The notes beneath the pieces were generated by a model. The model searched no databases and was not told the DNA's origin. It saw only the letters and a list, made by a program, of their open reading frames with translations. Source: Phoronis australis (Eukaryota; Phoronida; Phoronidae). Taken from it: a stretch of 64,000 nt of DNA. Of this stretch, positions 45,015 through 54,188 are shown in pieces (within the stretch, counting starts at the first letter, position 1; each line of letters starts with the position of its first letter). The position numbers and the translations under genes were made by a program. Location of the stretch: positions 120,386 to 184,385 of the forward strand of contig NMRA01000471.1 of the NCBI GenBank assembly GCA_002633005.1, in the 5' to 3' direction.

Positions 45015-46118
45015 GTGTCATTCGTGGTGAAAATTATCCATTTTAGGACAGTCTCTAAAATTTTAGACACCGAAGTTTTCTTGATTCTTAAGATTAGGAC
45101 ATGGGGGATTTTGGTATTCATTACATTTGTCAAATTTCATGCAGTACGTTTGTGAGTCAGCAAAGTCGATTTATAGACTCGTCAGTTCATGAAGTCGTCT
45201 TGTGCAACCCTATAGTGTGTAACATGGAGGTGAATGATTGTTTATGTACGCACACACATACACACACACGTACACACACACATCACACACACACACAATG
45301 AGTGCTACTTTGCAGGATCTGGAGCCGTCTCAATCCTATTTGTCAGGAATAAGTCCATTGGTGACGACTCGCATGTAATTTTGTGCATGTAAAGGTCGGG
45401 AGGGATTCCGCTTTTGAGTGACAAGTTAAGCATATTTATATTAAATGCCATCTTCAAAGTGACAACTCAGTTGCGTATGTTTACATGTAAGTGAATGGTT
45501 GTGTAATTGAGACGAAGAAACGTGACGACTTACGCTGACTAGTGAGTTATGCGACGATGAGTTAGGTGCATGTGTAACAAACAAGTTTGATAACAACCAT
45601 TCATTCCTAACTGGCTGTCATCAAGTGTGGACCAACACGTTAAGATAGATTGAGAAGTCTGTACTGAGATGTTATTAGTCGTGTGCAGAGCTTTAGCATG
45701 TAGACGCTGCTTGTTGAAAATGATGTGAATTCTGCACTTACAGCTGTTAGCCCTGGCGTCTGACTGATATTAGATAGCCTGTTGTCATATGTTTTGAGAT
45801 AGAAACCGTACACTAATGTACTACAAATATTTGCAGGTGCGTTGATATCTCCGTCTCGAAAATTGAAATTTTTATGCGAGGTAACAGCAGTAGAGAACCT
45901 TGGTTTAGCGTACTTTTATGTTGAAGATAAATATTGAAATTGTGTATTGTTGAACATTTGTAGGTGTAGGGAGTGTTATCGTCAATATGTTCTCTATATA
46001 ACCAGATTGCTTGTGAAAAGTTGTATGGGAAACCTTTTTTCCTTGTAGACTTTACGTAAGTTAAGTTATAGGTGGTCGGAATGTAAAACTCTCAACATAA
46101 CCTTAATGACCCATTCCT
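45015..46118. other. 3' UTR and downstream of the CABIT-SAM gene
   Basis: Follows the TAA of the SAM exon. Contains a CA microsatellite at 45250-45297. No further gene is recognised. Confidence 0.5.
45250..45297 (+). repeat. CA microsatellite
   Basis: Interrupted (CA)n run about 240 bases past the SAM exon stop codon. Confidence 0.93.
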
Positions 46119-46291
46119 AATTGACCTATCGCAAGCTCCGCCCCCTTGCGAAGTCGACAAACAGTAGGTCTTACCCGGCAACCTGTTGTTTGTCTGGTAA
46201 AATGGGGGCTTGGAAACGAAGGTGTGTCAAGAATGCTGCGTTATGATGGGGCAGTTAAGGTGTCGCTCAAAATACTGCCGATAGGTCAATT
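46119..46291. mobile_element. 173-bp MITE-like element with 13-bp TIRs
   Basis: AATTGACCTATCG at 46119-46131 is exactly inverted at 46279-46291. Inside, GACAAACAG and CTGTTGTTTGTC form a second nested hairpin. No coding sequence. Superfamily not assignable because no target duplication is clear. Confidence 0.5.
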
Positions 46292-46449
46292 GATGCTGCA
46301 TTCTGTATTGTCATGGTAAATAAGTGCACAAACTTCAGTGGGGTTTGGTGTAGAATTTCACATTGGTGATTTATAAGTTGGTCATGAGGAACAGAGTCCA
46401 GGTAAAAATTGGCCATTAGTTGATGATCATCTGATTGTTGAAGTTTGCT

Positions 46450-46585
46450 AATGTGAACTCAATGGCCCACTGAATTCAGTCCAGCTGCTGGGGCTGCTTG
46501 GTCACCTTGCAATCCTTTGACACCTCATTATGTCATAAAACTACGTGTGCCTGTTGACTGTTGGCAGCCTATCCAGATGGCTCTC
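46450..46585 (-). repeat. Interspersed repeat, copy 2 of an inverted pair
   Basis: Inverted relative of 41010-41145; the best block is CACCTCATTATGTCATAAAA. It carries an extra GACTGTTGG segment compared with copy 1. It lies downstream of the CABIT-SAM gene, so the pair brackets exons 3-5. Confidence 0.6.
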
Positions 46586-47178
46586 TATTGGGCTGTCAGG
46601 GAATGGAGTTCACAAATTTAATTGAGTTTTGTTTTGAATTTTCACCTGTACAAGGCCCATCACGTGAAGGATTGACGGAGACTATGCTCGGCGCATGAAA
46701 TGACTCAACCAGCATTTCAAGCCAAACTGTAGACTCTTGGCTCGAGCAATAACTGGCTGTCAGTTGGGTTGCAGCCCTGAAATCAACTGAATTTATCTAA
46801 GTAATGATTTGGGACCACTTTCATAGCCATAAATCATTTGAATCAAGTTCTTTTCTAATGGAAGGTGGGTCTATAGCCACGGCATCTTTTTCAATTTGAA
46901 AGGTCAAGGTCATAAGGTGTGTTGTTATAGTATCACAACTACTGTTTCACCATTCTTAAGTGACTCTCAAATAACAACTGGACACAATGTCGCATCGTTG
47001 TCGGTTTTTCTGCTTAGTGCTTGGAAGGAAGGAAATAACGAATGAATGCTATATCTTGGCATCAGCTAAATTGCTTATTTTTGCAAAGGAATTTGTATAT
47101 TAAAGCAACAAAGTTTACTAGGGAACTGCTTCTCAGACTCTATTGTCTTTTGGCTACAGATCAGTCTGTGGATGCTGT

Positions 47179-48101
47179 GGCGGAACTAGGATATCACAAA
47201 GGGGGGGCCAACATTTTGTCTGTAAACATTTGCGCAAAGCACAATTACAGATGCGCATAGCACAAAGTGGGGGAGGTTGGGAGGGGGTTTGCCCCCCTCC
47301 CGTCCCGCCAGGAAAATTTCTGTTTTTTCGTCTAAAAATCAAGTATTTTCCTTGATTCCTGAAGTATTATCCAAGAAAAAAAGGCGAACGTGTCAAACTT
47401 GAAAAACTGCAATTACCACAGACTCGAACTCATGACCTGGCGGACAGAGCGCACGTGTTTTACCACTGCACCACCATGATTTCATTCGTAATTTGATTTT
47501 AAGAGACCTACTTGTTTATGGTCCACAGCGTTTGCGCGCGAAACCTACTTCTTTTTGTAATGTTTATTACACTTTTTATGTTTTGTGCAATCAGTTCGTA
47601 ACAAATTTGTTGTACTTAAAATAGTTTTCAATTGCCCAAAAGACCAAATTCGTTTTTTGTGTTGGCATTAATGACGCGATTGCTCTGGAAATCGTCTTAA
47701 GTTAAGGTTTGACAAAGAATTATGAGTTTCTGAGCAATTCACTGAGGCTTCGATTAAAATTCACATCATACCAGCAGATTCCATTTTCTTTAAAAAATGA
47801 AGTGATTTTCTTCATTGCGCAGTGAAGCAACGGAAACGGAGTCGTAGTGCGCAGCACCACTGCCGGTCGTCTAGGATACTTAGCCATAGTTCCGTTACGA
47901 TTGCGCCGTGTTCCGAATTTGACACTTGAAATTGGATCTGAGCCCCCCAAACGCACTAAAACTGCACACATTTAAATCTTGTTTCAGCCGTATAATGTTA
48001 ACTACCAGGGTTAATTAATAAACTTCACATTTCCCTATGCTCTTGCCGTTTTATTTTTTTTGCGGCAGCCAAGGGGGGGTCGCCCTCTCCCTAAATCCGC
48101 C
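47179..48101. mobile_element. 923-bp hAT-like non-autonomous element
   Basis: Ends are GGCGGAACTAGG (47179-47190) and, inverted, GGCGGATTTAGG (48090-48101), each followed inward by a G-rich run. Ends of the GGCGGAT-AGG-GGGG kind are typical of hAT-Tip100-like elements. Inside, the minus-strand frame 47971-47720 contains MKKITSFFKENG, resembling the SFF start of hAT-type transposases. A tRNA-like segment lies at 47420-47482. I cannot identify the 8-base target duplication, so boundaries may be a few bases off. Confidence 0.5.
47420..47482 (-). ncRNA. tRNA-like sequence (SINE head or tRNA pseudogene)
   Basis: On the minus strand, TGGTGCAGTGG fits the polymerase III A box (TRGYNNARNNG) and GAGTTCGAGTC fits the B box, with about 30 bases between them as in tRNA genes. 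I could not draw a convincing full cloverleaf, and the sequence is embedded in a transposable element. A tRNA-derived SINE or pseudogene is therefore more likely than a working tRNA. Confidence 0.45.
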
Positions 48102-49847
48102 TATGGGATAGCTTAGCCTGTTTTAGAAAACCTGTCTACAACTCAAAGCCACTAAGGCATATATCCCTCACCTTCATGGTTTAGTCTCCAATGCCGCGTC
48201 TCATCTATTAAATTTTAGTTGAAGATTCTTGTGTAAGGAAAGGTTCTATTAAGTTAGTTAAGAATGCGATTTGATTGGAATTTATACAGAATGTTTTATA
48301 GTAGTTATATGCATGTTGTGTGGTTGACAATCATGAATGCTTTTAATTTATTTTTCTACGATTTTTAAGGTTGGATTTTTTTTCTAACTCTTTATGCATG
48401 CAATATGGCAGAGGAATTTTTGATTCCAATATTCCAAATGTATACGTCTTTGTAAAATTGCTGAGGTTGTAATGTGGCTATATCATTTCTAAAATCTGTT
48501 GGTCTATTTACTCCAACATCTAACCTTTCTAGAATGGCATGACACGTGTGCCGATTTGTCTATTAAAGAATGTTACAACATCTGAAGAGGCCAAAGAAGT
48601 GACTGACTGAAACATCATGCATTTGTATGTAAGCTACAGGTTGGAGTAGAGATTTTAGAAATGTTACTGATTGTAAGATATTGAAATGTTTTTTGCTAAA
48701 ATTGACTGTTGAGGTTGTTTTATTTTAATACACTGTTATGCTAAATGCTTTTTCATGCAAGCTTTTTACACTGCATAATGCCATAGTTATTTCCCAAATG
48801 CTTTTATCAAGGAATACCAATAAAAAGTTAACCGTTTTGTTTTATTTTCTTGGTCACAAAAACATATGGATATTTTTGCCAATCTCCTTTCATTCCAATC
48901 GGCCTGATGGAAGGACACTTCACGTCATGCAAATTGTTAACAGTGCCCAATCATCTTATATTGTGTTGCTACATACGACTGGTGCGACTTGATTGGGAGA
49001 GGGATTCAAGAACACTTTACCATGATTAAGACATTTCTGGTTAACTGTTGGGACCTGTATCTACCAGATAAGACAGCCTAGAGTGGCCCGTCGGTGTTCA
49101 CTAGTGGTCCAGTTTTAATCCCTTCATCCCCATCTGGCCTTAGGTGCTGCATCTCCAAACCCCCCATGATGGAAGTTTGTGAAATTTTGCAAACATGATC
49201 CCATACAACATGGCGTACCCCCTAGTGGCAAAGTTAGTTTTTCACAGCCTCTAAATCCATGTAGTTCTACAACACGTTTTCAAGAAATTTGGCATAGCTC
49301 CCATCAGCCAGGCAACAGTGCAACTGGTATGTGAGTCTCTCTCACTCTGTTACCTGGTAATGCATCATTTGTGTCTCACTTCAGTGATAAAAAACAGTAT
49401 TCAACAAAAACTCCTACCTTCTATGTCAAAGATATGACTCTAGGTGGGTGGTGTCTCCTACAAGTTGTGTAACTTGCCTACAATGTAGATCATGCTTGCC
49501 CGTTTAGCAGATTATGCTCCAAATATTTGAGGGAATTGGTGAGGGTAAACAGAGCATTATTGTGCATCAGACAACTAGATGGGAATGCCAGTTTTAATAT
49601 CTGTTAATGGGCCAAAACTGGGTTTGGTATTCTCTGAGCAATATAACCATGAAAAACGCACACTGTAACTGACAGAACAAGAATTTCTATTTATTTCCTC
49701 CTCCATATGCTATGCTACACTAACTACAGTGCACACAGTTTCATACTGGATTGGTGTCTCATCCTTAAATTCTCCAAATAAATAAACAAAAACAGCACAT
49801 CACATGGATTGGTTATCTATTACAAAAATGTGCATTCACAAAATCAT
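48102..49847. other. Intergenic sequence, repeats only
   Basis: No gene recognised. Around 49190-49290 is a relative of the TAGTGGC repeat seen at 38440-38960 (CCCCTAGTGGCAAAGTTAG and AAGAAATTTGGCATAGC). Confidence 0.4.
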
Positions 49848-50572
49848 TTAAGTTACAATGCACTGTTGACACAGACAGATTTTTACTTTTCCACAATTCT
49901 GTCGACAGCAATACTCGCCATCTTTAAACGAAGTAATATCTCCCAACGGAACACCACAAAAACCTGAAACATATAAAAAGTACTTAAGAATAGAACACTT
50001 AGTGAAGAAAATACCACAACAATTAAAAGACCAATTGCAAGACGAGAAACAACATGAATATTCCCATGACAACTGTACAAAAGGAGCCCACCTGAGGTAT
50101 GTAAGACTCCATGCTTAGTCTCCACAAGCACGGGTACAGACTATGCGAATTTATGCCACAAGATGGAGATGTCCCATTTTCCCTGATTATTTGGGAAACC
50201 CATAAATGGTGTACTTCGTCCATTCCCCAATGTACATTAACGAGACAATTCTACTCATTTACATGGCTTAATGCCATTCAGGGTCTGCTCTCAAAACAGT
50301 TTAAGAAAACGATAACATTGCAAATTTTGAAATCGTGCAAATCAACTGAGAACAAAGAATGACAGTTTCAGTGAGTAACATGCAGGCATGCTGTTGAACA
50401 GGCATCATCAGGCCACATGCAGATATAAATATTGGTAATAACCAACCCCACCAGCTTGTCTGGAGCCCGTTAAAATCACCATATCATTAACGCATACACA
50501 ATAATCGACAACTCTTGCACAAGCATGTTCTTGGCTGGCATCAACCACTGTGGCTTCAACTGCTTTAACTTA
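49848..50572 (-). CDS. Unidentified cysteine-rich protein, exon-like blocks (tentative)
   Basis: Three minus-strand blocks look coding. Block 1 (about 50572-50455) reads AVEATVVDASQEHACARVVD then YCVCVNDMVILTGSRQAG. Block 2 (about 50142-50092) reads SVPVLVETKHGVLHTS, ending in phase 1 at a CAG/GTGGGC donor. Block 3 (49964-49848) starts after TATGTTTCAG, reads GFCGVPLGDITSFKDGEYCC then RQNCGKVKICLCQQCIVT, and stops. Blocks 2 and 3 join in frame. The phase between blocks 1 and 2 is not resolved and no start codon is found. Block 3 has seven cysteines in C-x17-CC-x3-C-x6-C-x-C-x2-C spacing, suggestive of metal or disulfide bonding. I do not recognise the family. It could be the 3' end of a small gene just downstream of COX6C on the same strand, or a pseudogene. 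Confidence 0.35.
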
Positions 50573-51182
50573 GTAAAGTTCCCGAGACTTCAGGACATTT
50601 AATATGGCGAGCTTAAATTCTTAACTGGTTTATGAACCATTTGACACATGGAAGTATGATAATGAGTTACAACCCAATACTAGACTCAACGGTAAACAGC
50701 CAAGTTAGTGTTAGTGACAACAATTGGGCGGGGGAAGTGACGGGCATGCAGCGATGTTCTGTACAAGATGCTAAAGTGTGTGGTTTGACCTAATGTGCTC
50801 CATACTACATAGGGAATACTTTAATTTTGTGAGATTGCTAGAGTACAATACTCAAAATGGGGGATAAATGGATTACAGCATGTTTGCAGTAGTTATTTCC
50901 AGCACATAGACTCCCAGTGAGATTTCGAGGACAATTCCTCCAAATCCCAAATGGGGTCAAGATACAAGAAATAACTGCCTCACCATGTCATAATCTCTAA
51001 GTAAAACATATAACTAAACGTGAAGTATCACAAACCATTTTAGACAAGCAGTATAGCATAAGTCACCACTAGGTGTCACTAAAATCAAAATAATCCAATA
51101 CTGTGAGACCATAATAAGGTCATCCCAATAAAACATCTACAAAGTACCACATACTTACCTAAAATTACACGCCAAGCAAACA
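50573..51182. other. COX6C 3' UTR and spacer
   Basis: Lies downstream of the COX6C stop on the minus strand. No coding similarity and no unambiguous poly(A) signal seen. Includes a CACTAGGTGTCAC sequence of the TAGTGG repeat type near 51066. Confidence 0.4.
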
Positions 51183-52624
51183 TCACCACTGGACAGGCTC
51201 CCCACCAGGCTTGACAGATGTGAACACACCAGCCTCCCTCATGCGAATAAAGTCCTTGTCAGCATCATAAGTCCTGTAAATAATGGGTCAAGAGGTCATC
51301 CACACGCAGTATACATCAACACATACTACTCTAGGCTTTATAGGTCTCATTTTAGGTCAAACTGACATAAGACAACAAATAAAAAGTGTTTAAGCAAACG
51401 ATGTGATATTTACAAGGTCTAGACATTTCGTATAGAAATCCTACACATTGTAAAGCATTTCTGTCTTTGAATAACAATTGTACTTCCACTAAGCTACAAC
51501 TCTTGGCACTGCCTCCAGCTGATTGTGTGCTTCCTGTCCCCTTTTCAGTTTGTGACAGCCATATTAGTGTTTGATCATTCTGCACTGTTCGCCTTGTGAT
51601 TTTCAACTGACGATGTTCTGAACTAATTAATAAAACGCCTTGACTACAGGCTTAGAACATATAAAATGTATCACTGCACTCATCTGTATACACTACAGGT
51701 TTAGAACAGATGAAATGCATCACTGCTGCACTTTGCCCTGTTTAGACGGTACAAAAAAAATGAATATCAAGGCTTTCATTCTCACAAAATCGGCAGGATT
51801 CTATTTCGTTGCTATTACCAACAAGACCATTGAATCCACCCGCATGTCAAGAATACACTTCACAATTTATTGGGATTGGCTAATAATCCTAAAAATGCCA
51901 GTTTGAAAACGGTGCATGCACGTGTTGCCTGTTGACTTGGATCAGCATTAATTCAAGACCAGATGACCATGGTAATATTTTAAAACTCAAACCAATCCAT
52001 TTAAGAATTCAACAATGACGGCTAAAACAAGGGTGAAATGGCTTGCATGTTTGTAAATTTAAATACTTCCTTCACGGTGACTCTTAAGCATGGTTGCATT
52101 CTTGGTTACCAACCTCGTGCCTAAATATTTTTGTCCTTTCACATCATTTGAATTTAAATTCAGAAAATCAAACTTACACAATCTAAACTGTGACAAGTGA
52201 ATTTAAATTTTTCTTCATAAAAAACTTAGTAGCATCCGCAAATGCTTTCCACTTGAACTTCCATGCTTTTGATATCATTGGACAATGCTTAGAGAAGTTT
52301 TTGGCATCCAAAACTAGAACCCTAATTTGGCAATTATTTTTTTTACCGTAGTGACTACAACAACAAATTTCTGCCCAGCAAGAAATAGCAGTCCTGTATT
52401 TTGTATTGAAGTCCTCCGACTATTTCAGAAGAATCAAAAGTACGATCGTACTTGTAATAATCCCTGTAACGCTTCTTCCTCCTTTCTGAGATAAAGATCT
52501 TGTAGCACGATGCAGTTCCGATGGCCAAGACAACAGCAGTGGCTAACCTCGCCTTTAGTGAGCCTGTTAGCAAGAACTTCAACTGTGGCTTGGGAATCTT
52601 CCCAACTGCTTGTTCCTGGGACAT
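51183..52624 (-). CDS. COX6C: Cytochrome c oxidase subunit 6C
   Basis: Small inner-membrane subunit of respiratory complex IV. Coding exons are 52624-52452 and 51273-51183 (TGA 51185-51183), 264 bases in all, 87 aa (human 75 aa). The split codon AA/G restores Lys, and both splice sites are GT-AG (GTACGA donor, TATTTACAG acceptor). The protein has a short matrix-side start ending IPKPQLKFLL, one membrane helix (LATAVVLAIGTASCY) and the family's basic SERRKKRYRDYYK stretch. It then has TYDADKDFIRMREAGVFTSV, matching the [20 protein letters not shown] end of the human protein, plus nine extra residues. The ATG lies five bases inside its exon after a TTTCAG acceptor, so a 5' UTR exon exists upstream, probably ending at the GTGAGT donor at 53923-53918. 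Divergent from TATDN1. Confidence 0.93.
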
Positions 52625-52670
52625 TCTGCCTGAAAGTATTGTAAGCATTACTGTAGAGCTGGGAATTGGC

Positions 52671-52805
52671 AGAGATGGACCTTCACAGTGCTTGCCATTA
52701 GCACAGCCAGAGCTTGACAGAACCGGACCTTGACAGAGGTGGGCATTGACGGAGGGGGCATTGATAGAGGTGGGCCTTGACAGAGCTGGGCATTGGCAGA
52801 GCTAG
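52671..52805 (+). repeat. Degenerate ~17-bp tandem repeat (GGCATTGACAGAGGTGG)
   Basis: About eight imperfect copies immediately upstream of the COX6C coding exon, in its presumed first intron. Confidence 0.8.
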
Positions 52806-52896
52806 ACAGTGACCACCATCTCTAGGTGGCTAGTAGACGCTGAAGTTCCTATAGGAGCTACATCGTCTCTAGTCAGTGAGAGACGGTGGTCACTGT
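52806..52896. other. Fold-back sequence with 18-bp arms
   Basis: ACAGTGACCACCATCTCT at 52806-52823 pairs with 52879-52896 with one mismatch around a 55-base loop. It directly follows the 17-bp tandem repeat. Confidence 0.65.
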
Positions 52897-53164
52897 CTCC
52901 CATAGGCTCAGCATCAACCCATGTGGGCGACTTAGTGAACTAACGACTGCTGTTTGAAAAGTGCCAATGCGCAGCAGTTTGACAGAATTTCTGAAAATGA
53001 AATACTCACAAACTAAAAGAGTGATAAATTCTTTATCTAAAATTTGGGGGGGCAAATTGCGCAACTGCAAAAAAATCAATCTCCCGACCGACCAAAATTA
53101 GGCCTTCCGGACGATCAAAAACTCACCATGAAGACTTGGCCTTGACTTTGAGAAAATAACTTGA

Positions 53165-53247
53165 GGACAGTATGGAAATTGCCGGTGAGTTACGGAAGAA
53201 CCGACATCGTGACTTTACGTGACAAACCGACAATTTCCGTACCGTCC
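53165..53247. other. Imperfect fold-back with 21-bp arms
   Basis: The 21-base arm starting GGACAGTATGGAAATTGCCG at 53165-53185 pairs with 53227-53247 with three mismatches. It is a probable MITE fragment in the COX6C 5' intron. Confidence 0.55.
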
Positions 53248-53924
53248 TTGACCTCGAGCGGCCCACGGTGGACGTGTGTGGGTTTTTTTGTGAACATTTT
53301 TGTTCTTTGACTGCGAATTTCTTACGAAGTCGCCGGAACAGGACATCGTGAATGGTATTGGGAGAAAGAACAATTCTTCATGGTTTGTTGTACCTCTATT
53401 TTGTGAAAATTTATTGAGTTTTATATTTGCTATGGACAGCTGAAGTGAAGCACCCGTGGAATTTTTAGTCGGGAGTGTCATACCTTGTAGTATTATATGT
53501 AGTGTATTGGGGACGATCAGAAGCTGAGGATGCCTGTGACCGTGACCTACTCTTTGATTGCCCTTCCCACTAAACAACGGGTTTTCATGTATACTAGTAA
53601 AATGCACAAAAATATCTCTCGTAATCTCGCAAAGTTTTGCTCTCAGCGAGGTCCTAGCGTTGATCCAGCGCTAGGCAAACATGTACCCCCTCATCCAGGG
53701 CGATGTAATATCTTAGTCCAGGCATTCCAGCGCCTACTGTACTGAACACTATCCGACCCAGGACATCCCGGTCACGTTTGCCAGCACAATTTACAAGTTA
53801 CAAGGCTCAAGAGAGAATAAAAGACCCAGAATCACAAACTAAATCCTGTAATCAGCATATCATCAGACGTGCAAAACAATATTCCAGTATAAATATGAAG
53901 CACTGATTACAAAATTAACTCACT

Positions 53925-54188
53925 TTTAGTTAAAGTTGACTAACGAAGCTCGAATCCGAAGATGGCGTACGTGCGTATCCCAGAATGCACAAGAGTAACA
54001 CTTATTTGTCGACTCGACAAAGCAAATTTCCAGTTTGCAGATATCCAGAAACTGGATGAATTAAATTTAAAATCAGTACGTAGGTACTATAAATAGTCAA
54101 TTTTTGGACAATTCTGTAAACTTAAAAACTTAAAAATACATTATTTGGCGTTTTAGTAGACAGTGGCTTCATTTCAAACTCGTGAAAA
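53925..54188. promoter_or_regulatory. Bidirectional promoter COX6C / TATDN1
   Basis: Spacer between the inferred COX6C 5' UTR exon (donor GTGAGT at 53923-53918, minus) and the TATDN1 ATG at 54189. Contains AAGATGGCG near 53957 and, spanning the TATDN1 start, AAAAATGGCGGCG, both matching the YY1 core. YY1 sites at the transcript start are known in several cytochrome oxidase subunit promoters. No TATA box is obvious. The transcription start sites are inferred. Confidence 0.45.

Noticed and set aside
44681-45133. 150-aa minus-strand frame
   Set aside because: Antisense shadow of the SAM-domain exon.
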